From an uncultured Clostridium sp. (GTDB taxonomy: Bacteria > Bacillota_A > Clostridia > Lachnospirales > Lachnospiraceae), in NCBI GenBank assembly GCA_900556965.1, contig USQV01000084.1, positions 1 through 5,460 of the forward strand: 5,460 nucleotides of DNA, read 5' to 3'. The position numbers were made by a program, and so were the translations under genes. Every line of letters begins with the position of its first letter. Within the stretch, counting starts at the first letter, position 1. The notes under the pieces were generated by a model. That model ran no database searches. It saw only the letters and a program-made list of their open reading frames with translations, and was not told the DNA's origin. Below are positions 1 through 5,460 of the stretch, in pieces.

Positions 1-408
1 ACGGCCGGAGACACCCGTGTCACGACCTTCGATCTCCGCATGACCCGGCCCAATCATGAGCCTGTCATGAACACGGCCGAGATCCACACGATCGAGCATC
101 TGGGCGCCACCTTCTTAAGAAACCACCGCGTATATAAGGATCGTGTCCTCTATTTTGGCCCGATGGGCTGCCGAACAGGCTTTTATCTTCTCCTGATCGG
201 CGATTATGAATCTGCCGACATCGTGCCGCTGCTTCAGCAGATGTTTGCCTTTATCCGCGACTTTGAAGGCCCCGTACCTGGAGCTGCGGCAAAGGACTGT
301 GGAAACTATCTCGATATGAACCTGCCGATGGCAAAATATCTGGCCGGGAAATATCTTGATGAGGTATTGGAGAATATTCAGGAAGAACAGCTGATCTATC
401 CGGAATAA
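1..408 (+). CDS. luxS: S-ribosylhomocysteine lyase LuxS, 5'-truncated by window edge
   Basis: LuxS splits S-ribosylhomocysteine into homocysteine and DPD, the precursor of autoinducer-2; it is a cytoplasmic metal-dependent homodimer of the activated methyl cycle. The reading frame is open from base 1, leaving 135 residues; compared with the usual ~155-160, about 20-30 N-terminal residues lie outside the window. The Met codon at base 40 is internal, because conserved sequence (Val-Thr-Thr-Phe-Asp-Leu-Arg) precedes it. In fragment numbering, the metal-binding HxxEH motif is His29-Thr-Ile-Glu32-His33, the catalytic cysteine is Cys57 in Gly-Pro-Met-Gly-Cys-Arg-Thr-Gly, and the third metal ligand is Cys100 in Lys-Asp-Cys-Gly-Asn-Tyr. 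All key residues visible in this part are intact, so the enzyme should be active. It ends at TAA 406-408, followed by its own hairpin terminator, and converges on the minus-strand gene ending at 479. Identification is firm from motifs and spacing. Confidence 0.97.
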   Translation, partial: TAGDTRVTTFDLRMTRPNHEPVMNTAEIHTIEHLGATFLRNHRVYKDRVLYFGPMGCRTGFYLLLIGDYESADIVPLLQQMFAFIRDFEGPVPGAAAKDCGNYLDMNLPMAKYLAGKYLDEVLENIQEEQLIYPE

Positions 409-420
409 TCCTTTCCGAAT

Positions 421-466
421 CAGGCATCTGCCTTGCAAGCTGATTGTAAAAGCAGATGCCTGTTTT
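421..466 (+). terminator. Rho-independent terminator of luxS
   Basis: A perfect 11-base inverted repeat (CAGGCATCTGC at 421-431, GCAGATGCCTG at 452-462) encloses a 20-base loop and is followed by TTTT at 463-466. It begins 12 bases after the luxS stop codon. The loop contains a self-complementary CTTGCAAG (432-439). The T tract is short (four T), so efficiency may be moderate. Read on the minus strand the same stem is followed by ATTCGG and not by T, so it is a poor terminator for the convergent gene. Confidence 0.85.
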
Positions 467-478
467 GCCGTCCTGCGG

Positions 479-2905
479 CTAACTGTCTTCCGATTGTCTG
501 TCCTGCGGCTGCTCGTTCCCCGTCTGTCCCCTCTCCAGTGCTAAAAGCTTTTCTTTTATCGCCAGACCTCCGGCATAGCCCACCAGCTTTCCGTTTGATC
601 CGACTACGCGGTGACAGGGGATGATGATAGCGATCGGGTTTTTATTATTTGCCATCCCGACTGCGCGGCATGCCTTTTCATCTCCGACTGCGGCAGCAAT
701 TTCTTTGTAGCTGCGCGTTTCTCCCCATGGGATCTCTCTTAATGCGTTCCAGACCTTTTTCTGAAATTCAGTTCCCTGCGGATCGAGGGGCAGATCAAAT
801 TCCTTTCGCTTACCCTCGAAATATTCCATAAGCTGTGAGATCACCCGATCGGATAACGCGGTTCTCGACTCACCCATAGCTTTATCCGGAGGAAGTACAC
901 GTCCAAACCGAACGCCGGTCACCTTTTCCTCCTTGCACCATATCGTCAGCTCACCCACCGGAGTTTCATACGTATAATATCCGTCAGTCTTTTTTCCCTC
1001 CAGTATGGTTATACTTCTCGGAGCCACGGTAAGCTCTGCCTGATCCTTTAATGTCATGCCGTTTCCTCCTTTTCTCAGATTGTTTTCTATCCTTTCGGAC
1101 GTATCGCAGATCTTATGCCAGCTCTGTCCCTTTGGCAGATGCGGAAGTCCGAAAACATGAGGCTCCCAGTGCATGTTATAGAGCACATAAAAGGAATCTC
1201 CCTCGCCTCCGTCCTCCCGTGATCCGTATGGCCCCCAGTACAGAACGCCAAGCTGGCGGCGGAAGGGATCAAATTCCGGACGCCATGCGTACTCCCCATG
1301 ATAGGACATATCCGGGCGTCCGCAGGATTTATGATCCAGAAAGAGGGGTTCTCTGTCCCAATGGAAGACGGAATTGGCTTTTCGGAAGGCAATGAGTCTT
1401 TTCACAAATTCAAGCACATCTCTGTTTGCTTTTGCCATGCTCCAGTCTACCCAGCCGGTCTCGTTATCCTGACAATAGGCATTATTATTTCCGCCCTGAG
1501 AATTTCCAAATTCATCCCCTGCCAGAATAAGCGGAGTTCCCTGACTCAAAAACAGCATGAGGAATGCATTGCACAGCTGCTTTTTCCTCAGTTCCTTTAT
1601 CTTTTTTTTCTTCGTCGGGCCTTCTTCCCCGCAATTCCATGAAAAGTTATGGTCACTGCCGTCCTTGTTGTCTTCATGATTTTCTTCATTGTGTTTTCTG
1701 TCATAAGAAACCATGTCCATCATGGTCATACCGTTCGTATTGGCCATATAGTTGACCACGGCATGCTCCGGCGGATTATTTTTGAGCCGAAATGCCACAC
1801 TGCTCAGCATCCCCTCATCGCCCTTTAAGAATCGTCTCATGTCTGTCTGAAACTGATCGTTATACTCAGCGAGGTGCTTATCCCGTAACGTAAGCTTATC
1901 CTTTGAAGGCTCATGATATGCCGTCTGTCCTTCAAAGCCGGAAATGCCGCTCCAGCTCTCTGCAAACAGCTTTGTCCCTTTTAAGAAGGGATCTTTGGCG
2001 ATTGCCGCTAACGGTGGAAATCCGGATAGACGGAAGCCGTCTATATGATACTCCGCGACCCAGAAGCGCAGGACATCCAGAACCATTCCCACAGCCTCTT
2101 TTCCCGTAAAATACAGCTCCAGGATACACTCCATAGATTCCTTATGGAGCGCCCTGACCAGCTCCTTCAGCTCGTTTTCCGGCTTTTTTCTTCCGGAACC
2201 GTAGGAGGACTTGACTGCATACAGGAAGGACGGGCCATACCCCCAGTAGTTAAGGAGGCCTGTCGGCTCCGGATTTTTGATCTCCCTTGCTTCGGGCGGC
2301 ATTCCCCCGCTTCGGAGCACCTCATCAAATTCTGTGATGGGCATGAGCTCTGCCGATGTCACGCCAAGGGATTTCATATAGGGTATTTTTTCCTTTATCC
2401 CGGCAAAGGTTCCTTTTGCCCGCACACCGGAGGATTGGCTTCTTGTAAAGCCGCGAACATGCAGACGATATAGGATCGTATCCGAATACGGGATCTTTGG
2501 CCTTCTGTCCTCTCTCCAGTCAAAGTCCTCTGACATAAAACGGGCTCGTTCCGTTCCTGCCGTTCTTGAAATATCTCCCCATCTCTCTCGCCCTGTGAGG
2601 ATTCTCGCACAAGGATCGGCCATCCACCTGCCATCTAAAAGGAAGCCATACTCCAGCTCCTTAAGCTCACTCTCCCGAAGACCATACCTTCTAAGGTCTG
2701 ACCCGGAAATTGTCATCCCCCATACATCTCCGATCCTATCTTCTTCCTTAAAGTCTATGACAGCCGCTGCCTTCTTCTCCCCCGGGCGGTAAAAAAGAAG
2801 GCTCAGCTTCTCCCCCTCTGCCTGCACCAGAATTCTGGCCTCTCTCTCCAATAAAGTAACTCCTAACGGCCAAAGGAGCTGCTGCCTGCTCTTTTTCTCT
2901 GCCAT
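479..2905 (-). CDS. Degenerate GlgX/isoamylase-like GH13 protein fused to O6-alkylguanine-DNA alkyltransferase
   Basis: This 808-residue protein joins two unrelated domains in one frame. Residues ~12-105 resemble the isoamylase N-terminal beta domain (CBM48), ~145-540 a GlgX/isoamylase GH13 barrel, and ~545-637 its C-terminal beta domain, ending in the typical Ala-Pro-Arg-Ser-Ile-Thr-Ile-Leu. GlgX landmarks remain: His-Val-Arg-Gly-Phe-Thr (149-154), Asn-Tyr-Trp-Gly-Tyr, Ser-Trp-Asn-Cys-Gly (422-426) and Asn-Asn-Asn-Ala-Tyr-Cys-Gln-Asp-Asn-Glu (473-482). However, the nucleophile Asp of GFRxD is Ser294 and the stabilising Asp of AHDGF is Asn391; only the acid Glu316 is kept, so glycosidase activity is unlikely. 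Residues ~640-791 form an Ogt/MGMT domain: Arg-Ala-Val-Gly, then Pro-Cys764-His-Arg-Val and Tyr-Ala-Gly-Gly, all intact, predicting repair of O6-alkylguanine by alkyl transfer to Cys764. A polar tail of 17 residues follows. I prefer the start at 2905 because GGAGGG lies just upstream; an in-frame ATG at 2941 (820 residues) has only a weak GAGG. It is probably cotranscribed with the ABC-F gene upstream. Domain calls are strong; the fusion's role is unknown. Confidence 0.9.
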   Translation of the reverse strand: MAEKKSRQQLLWPLGVTLLEREARILVQAEGEKLSLLFYRPGEKKAAAVIDFKEEDRIGDVWGMTISGSDLRRYGLRESELKELEYGFLLDGRWMADPCARILTGRERWGDISRTAGTERARFMSEDFDWREDRRPKIPYSDTILYRLHVRGFTRSQSSGVRAKGTFAGIKEKIPYMKSLGVTSAELMPITEFDEVLRSGGMPPEAREIKNPEPTGLLNYWGYGPSFLYAVKSSYGSGRKKPENELKELVRALHKESMECILELYFTGKEAVGMVLDVLRFWVAEYHIDGFRLSGFPPLAAIAKDPFLKGTKLFAESWSGISGFEGQTAYHEPSKDKLTLRDKHLAEYNDQFQTDMRRFLKGDEGMLSSVAFRLKNNPPEHAVVNYMANTNGMTMMDMVSYDRKHNEENHEDNKDGSDHNFSWNCGEEGPTKKKKIKELRKKQLCNAFLMLFLSQGTPLILAGDEFGNSQGGNNNAYCQDNETGWVDWSMAKANRDVLEFVKRLIAFRKANSVFHWDREPLFLDHKSCGRPDMSYHGEYAWRPEFDPFRRQLGVLYWGPYGSREDGGEGDSFYVLYNMHWEPHVFGLPHLPKGQSWHKICDTSERIENNLRKGGNGMTLKDQAELTVAPRSITILEGKKTDGYYTYETPVGELTIWCKEEKVTGVRFGRVLPPDKAMGESRTALSDRVISQLMEYFEGKRKEFDLPLDPQGTEFQKKVWNALREIPWGETRSYKEIAAAVGDEKACRAVGMANNKNPIAIIIPCHRVVGSNGKLVGYAGGLAIKEKLLALERGQTGNEQPQDRQSEDS
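984..1001 (-). other. Candidate -1 frameshift site at the domain junction
   Basis: The minus strand reads GGAGGG (1001-996), then A AAA AAG (995-989) with AAA AAG as the zero-frame codons Lys638-Lys639. A -1 slip gives GAC (989-987) and then TGA (986-984), ending the protein at 640 residues, precisely after the GlgX-like domain and before the alkyltransferase. E. coli dnaX uses the same heptamer, also followed by one codon and UGA. In dnaX the stimulating Shine-Dalgarno lies about 10 bases upstream and a stem-loop follows; here GGAGGG abuts the heptamer and I see no strong downstream stem, so slippage may be weak or absent. Confidence 0.35.
1055..1070 (-). promoter_or_regulatory. Possible internal translation start for a free alkyltransferase
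   Basis: Inside the fusion gene, AGGAGG (1070-1065) stands 7 bases before an in-frame ATG (1057-1055, Met617). Initiation here would give a 192-residue protein: 23 residues from the end of the GlgX-like domain followed by the whole alkyltransferase domain, close to the usual length of a free Ogt/MGMT. The spacing and sequence match an optimal Shine-Dalgarno. The caution is that the motif is also simply the codons for Lys-Gly-Gly, so it may be coincidental. Confidence 0.45.
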
Positions 2906-2916
2906 GTCATCCCTCC
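2906..2916 (-). promoter_or_regulatory. Ribosome binding site deciding the fusion-gene start
   Basis: On the minus strand GGAGGG (2916-2911) is followed by ATGAC and then the ATG at 2905-2903, which starts Met-Ala-Glu-Lys-Lys. This is a strong Shine-Dalgarno at normal spacing. The competing in-frame ATG at 2941-2939 has only GAGG nine bases upstream, and the intervening residues (Thr-Thr-Lys-Arg-Ser-Arg-Val-Arg-Arg-Asp-Asp) look like read-through of untranslated leader. No terminator-like hairpin is visible between the ABC-F stop (2977) and this site. Confidence 0.7.
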
Positions 2917-2976
2917 GCACTCTGCTCCGCTTTGTTGTCATATTCTGCTGCCTCGCTCCGGCGGCTCCCCGGTTCC

Positions 2977-4821
2977 TTATTTTGCCGCTGCTATTTTTTC
3001 TGCCAGCTCATTCAGATACATCCAGCGATCCATTTTTTCTTCTAACAGTGTTTCTGTCCTCGTCTTCTCCTCCATCAGCTTATTGAGCTTGCCATAATCG
3101 GTTGCCGATGCCTCGATCTGCTTTTCCAGATCGGCGATCTGCTCCTCGCAGGCCGCAATATCATCCTCGATCGTATCCCATTCCTTCTGCTCCTTGTAGC
3201 TGAATCTGAGCTTCTTCTCTCTGGGCTTTTCTGTCTTTGGTGCGGCGGAAGCTTCTTCCGCCAAGTCTGCACGCTGAGCTTCCTTTTTCTTTATTCCTGA
3301 TGCAGCTCCTGCCGTCTGATTCTCCTGTTCCATTTCCTTCTTAGCCTGATAATCGGTAAAACCACCCTCATACTGACGAAGGACTCCGTTTCCTTCAAAC
3401 GCAAAGATCCGATTCACAACACGATCAAGGAAATACCGGTCATGGGATACCGTAATCACGATTCCCTGAAAGCTGTCCAGATAATCCTCGAGAATCATTA
3501 ATGTCCGGATATCCAAGTCATTTGTCGGCTCATCTAAGATTAGGACATTCGGTGCAGACATTAATATCTTTAACAGGTACAGTCTCCGTCTCTCACCGCC
3601 GGAAAGCTTCTCGATCACGGTATACTGCACAGAGGGAGGGAAAAGGAAGCGTTCCAGCATCTGAGACGCACTGATGCTTCCATCCTTTGTCTTCACATAT
3701 TCTGCCACGTTCCGGATGTAATCGATCACCCGGCAGCTGGTATCCATATCCTCATTTTCCTGTGAAAAATATCCGATTTTTACAGTCTGACCGATCTCCA
3801 CCGTTCCGGAATCCGGCTTCTCCCATCCGGCTATGATCTTCATTAGTGTGGACTTTCCGCTCCCGTTGGGGCCGATATACCCGATCCGGTCATTTTTTAA
3901 AAAGAAATAGGTATAATCCCGGATCAGCACCTTGTCTCCGTAGGCTTTGCAGATATCTGACAGCTCCACGGTCGTTCTTCCCAGACGGCTGGAAATGGAT
4001 TCCATCTCTACATGTTCTTCCTCCACCGGCCCCTTTGCATCCCGAAGTGCCTCATATCGCATGATGCGGCCCTTTTGTTTTGTGGATCTTGCCCTTGCTC
4101 CGCGCTTCATCCATTCCAGCTCGACCCGGAGGATCGACTGGCGTTTCCGCTCGGAAGCCTTTTCCATATCCATACGCTCAGCCTTCAGCTCCAGAAAGCC
4201 CTCATAATTGGCCTGATAGCTGAAAAGCTTTCCGTTGTCCAGCTCAACAATCCGATTGGTCACACTATCCAAAAAGTACCTATCATGTGTGATCATCAGA
4301 AGCGCTCCTTTAAATCTCTTTAGATAATCCTCCAGCCAGTCGGCCATTTCACTATCCAGATGGTTTGTCGGCTCATCCAAGATCAGAAGCTGTGCCGTTG
4401 ATAAAAGCACGGAAGCCAGCGCCACCCGCTTTTTTTGTCCTCCCGACAGGTGATCGACGACCTCTGTGTGGTCGGATATTCCAAGCTTATTCAGCATGGC
4501 CTTTGCCTGACTTTCCAGATCCCACACATGCTCATGTCCCTCATTCTCCCTGAGAATGCTTTCCAGCACGGTTTCTCCGCTTTTGAATACCGGGTTCTGG
4601 GGCAGATACCGGATATCCAGATTTCTCCCCCTTATGATCGTTCCCTGATCCGGTTCCTCAAGTCCCGCTACCATTTTTAAAAGCGTAGATTTACCGGTGC
4701 CGTTTATGCCGATCAGTCCGATCTTATCTCCTTCGTTAATAGAGAAGTCTGTATCATTAAATAATAATCGTTCTGTATATGATTTTGTTAAGTGTTCTGC
4801 TGTTACCAGATTCATTTCCAT
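2977..4821 (-). CDS. ABC-F family ATPase, Uup-like
   Basis: This is a soluble duplicated ATP-binding-cassette protein of 614 residues with no membrane segments, so it is ABC-F and not a transporter. Domain 1 has Walker A at Gly38-Thr46, signature Leu-Ser-Gly-Gly-Gln at 125-129, Walker B ending in catalytic Glu150, and switch His179. Domain 2 has Walker A at 317-325, signature Leu-Ser-Gly-Gly-Glu at 406-410, Glu431 and His460. The linker (~200-280) has the Uup-type stretch Glu-Trp-Met-Lys-Arg-Gly-Ala-Arg-Ala-Arg. Residues ~480-530 are a charged Ala/Lys/Glu-rich spacer, and ~535-614 are heptad-rich, matching the Uup C-terminal coiled coil that binds DNA in E. coli Uup (635 residues). ABC-F proteins act on the ribosome or, for Uup, in suppressing transposon excision and processing branched DNA. 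Both ATP sites look intact. The start at 4821 has GGAAAGG five bases upstream; Met3 at 4815 is an alternative. It lies 15 bases after exoA and is probably cotranscribed with it. I am sure of ABC-F and less sure of Uup orthology. Confidence 0.93.
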   Translation of the reverse strand: MEMNLVTAEHLTKSYTERLLFNDTDFSINEGDKIGLIGINGTGKSTLLKMVAGLEEPDQGTIIRGRNLDIRYLPQNPVFKSGETVLESILRENEGHEHVWDLESQAKAMLNKLGISDHTEVVDHLSGGQKKRVALASVLLSTAQLLILDEPTNHLDSEMADWLEDYLKRFKGALLMITHDRYFLDSVTNRIVELDNGKLFSYQANYEGFLELKAERMDMEKASERKRQSILRVELEWMKRGARARSTKQKGRIMRYEALRDAKGPVEEEHVEMESISSRLGRTTVELSDICKAYGDKVLIRDYTYFFLKNDRIGYIGPNGSGKSTLMKIIAGWEKPDSGTVEIGQTVKIGYFSQENEDMDTSCRVIDYIRNVAEYVKTKDGSISASQMLERFLFPPSVQYTVIEKLSGGERRRLYLLKILMSAPNVLILDEPTNDLDIRTLMILEDYLDSFQGIVITVSHDRYFLDRVVNRIFAFEGNGVLRQYEGGFTDYQAKKEMEQENQTAGAASGIKKKEAQRADLAEEASAAPKTEKPREKKLRFSYKEQKEWDTIEDDIAACEEQIADLEKQIEASATDYGKLNKLMEEKTRTETLLEEKMDRWMYLNELAEKIAAAK

Positions 4822-4826
4822 GTCAG

Positions 4827-4833
4827 CCTTTCC
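4827..4833 (-). promoter_or_regulatory. Ribosome binding site of the ABC-F gene
   Basis: GGAAAGG (4833-4827) lies five bases before the ATG at 4821-4819, inside the 15-base gap after the exoA stop codon. It supports the first Met over Met3 (4815-4813), which would sit 11 bases away. The gap has no room for a promoter or terminator, so translation of this gene depends on transcription from exoA or from a promoter inside it. Confidence 0.6.
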
Positions 4834-4836
4834 AAT

Positions 4837-5460
4837 TTAGTCTTTAAGTGTAAGCTCTACCGGGCAATGATCACTTCCCATGATGTCTGTGTGGATATCC
4901 GCACCGGCCAGCCTGTCCTTCAGGCATTCGGAAACGCAGAAGTAGTCGATCCGCCACCCGGCATTTTTTGCCCGGGCAGAAAAACGGTAAGACCACCACG
5001 AATATACACCCTCCTTGTCCGGGTAAAAGTACCGGTAGGTATCAATAAAGCCCGCATCCAGAAGCTCTGTAAACTTTTCTCTTTCCTCATCCGTAAAACC
5101 GGCATTCTTCCGGTTCGTCTTCGGATTTTTCAGATCGATCTCTGTATGGGCGACGTTAAGATCGCCGCAGAATATTACCGGCTTTGTTTCCTCCAGCTTT
5201 TTCAGATAAGTCCGGAACGCATCCTCCCACTCCATTCGATACGGCAGGCGTTTCAGACCATCCTGAGAGTTCGGCGTATAACAGGTAACTACATAGTAAT
5301 CTCTAAACTCCGCCGTGATCACCCGGCCCTCATGATCATGTTCCTCGATCCCAAGACCGTAGGTCACTGAAACAGGTTCTTCCTTCGTAAACATCGCCGT
5401 ACCGGAATATCCCTTTTTCTCCGCGTAATTCCAGTACTGGTGATATCCCGGAAGCTCCAG
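4837..5460 (-). CDS. exoA: Exodeoxyribonuclease III / AP endonuclease ExoA, 5' end beyond window
   Basis: This enzyme nicks DNA at abasic sites and trims 3' ends during base excision repair (endonuclease/exonuclease/phosphatase fold; also named xth). The frame is open to the right edge, giving 207 residues; the family is ~250, so roughly 45 N-terminal residues with the first metal-binding Asn and Glu are outside. The Met at 5394 is internal, since family-typical sequence (Leu-Pro-Gly-Tyr, then [14 protein letters not shown]) precedes it. In fragment numbering: Tyr61 in Tyr-Thr-Pro-Asn-Ser, catalytic Asp100 and Asn102 in Gly-Asp-Leu-Asn-Val-Ala-His, the Trp-Arg-Ile-Asp-Tyr-Phe block, and Asp197-His198 in Gly-Ser-Asp-His-Cys-Pro-Val near the C-terminus. 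All visible active-site residues are intact. It resembles Bacillus ExoA more than E. coli XthA. It ends at TAA 4839-4837 and is the most upstream visible member of the minus-strand cluster. Confidence 0.96.
   Translation of the reverse strand: MELPGYHQYWNYAEKKGYSGTAMFTKEEPVSVTYGLGIEEHDHEGRVITAEFRDYYVVTCYTPNSQDGLKRLPYRMEWEDAFRTYLKKLEETKPVIFCGDLNVAHTEIDLKNPKTNRKNAGFTDEEREKFTELLDAGFIDTYRYFYPDKEGVYSWWSYRFSARAKNAGWRIDYFCVSECLKDRLAGADIHTDIMGSDHCPVELTLKD

Noticed and set aside
115..438. 107-residue minus-strand open frame over luxS
   Set aside because: It overlaps the intact LuxS motifs antisense and includes the terminator hairpin; no domain is visible.
959..983. Possible stimulatory stem downstream of the slippery site (CGGA/TCCG arms, inner ATACGTAT palindrome at 968-975)
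   Set aside because: Only 4 paired bases around a 17-base loop, and the inner palindrome is AT-rich with no loop; too weak to count as support for frameshifting.
1602..1609. A8 run with another in-frame A AAA AAG in the GH13 domain
   Set aside because: It encodes the Lys run after the Gly-Pro-Thr block, where GlgX-like proteins are naturally Lys/Arg-rich, and a -1 slip would run about 30 codons to a stop in mid-domain with no sensible product.
1051..2473. Several + strand open frames of 60-142 residues opposite the fusion gene
   Set aside because: They lie over a strongly conserved minus-strand coding sequence and have no recognisable domains; they are shadows.
2942..2976. GC-rich stretch between the ABC-F gene and the fusion gene as a terminator
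   Set aside because: No extended inverted repeat and no T tract on the minus strand; only short imperfect GGAGC/GCTCC-like matches.
4792..5370. 192-residue open frame on the + strand opposite exoA
   Set aside because: It is antisense to a clearly conserved ExoA sequence, shows no recognisable motif, and is rich in residues expected from the complement of that gene.

Overview
The window looks like a chromosomal segment of a Clostridia-class Firmicute, most likely Lachnospiraceae. This rests on remembered similarity: the LuxS variant with a Lys-Asp-Cys-Gly-Asn zinc-cysteine motif, the Bacillus-type ExoA with its Trp-Trp-Ser-Tyr block, the style of the GlgX-like domain, and strong AGGAGG-type ribosome binding sites. 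No database search was possible. Coding is nearly continuous. There is no gene-free stretch over 300 bases, and I saw no tRNA, rRNA, CRISPR, insertion sequence or phage gene.

Layout. The left edge (1-408, + strand) is the C-terminal part of luxS, the S-ribosylhomocysteine lyase that makes the AI-2 precursor, followed by a hairpin terminator (421-466). Everything else is on the minus strand and reads from right to left: the 3' part of an exodeoxyribonuclease III gene (exoA/xth, running off the right edge), then 15 bases later a Uup-like ABC-F ATPase (2977-4821), then an unusual long gene (479-2905, possibly from 2941). This last gene converges on luxS. The short gaps and the lack of terminators between the three minus-strand genes suggest one operon.

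The most interesting gene is the last one. Its first ~637 residues are a GlgX/isoamylase-like glycoside hydrolase family 13 protein whose two catalytic aspartates are replaced (by Ser294 and Asn391), so it is probably inactive as a glycosidase. It is joined in frame, with no linker, to a complete O6-alkylguanine-DNA alkyltransferase domain with the Pro-Cys-His-Arg-Val active site (Cys764). The junction carries two further signals. One is an A AAA AAG heptamer in the zero frame, where a -1 slip meets a UGA one codon later, the same arrangement as in E. coli dnaX. The other is an internal ATG with a perfect, well-spaced AGGAGG that could start a separate 192-residue alkyltransferase. The locus could therefore give a fusion, a GlgX-like protein alone and an alkyltransferase alone; none of this is demonstrated.

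Taken together, the minus-strand cluster combines an AP endonuclease, a Uup-type ABC-F protein (linked in E. coli to genome stability) and an alkylation-damage repair domain. A DNA-maintenance theme is plausible, with a degenerate glycogen-enzyme domain as the unexplained partner.
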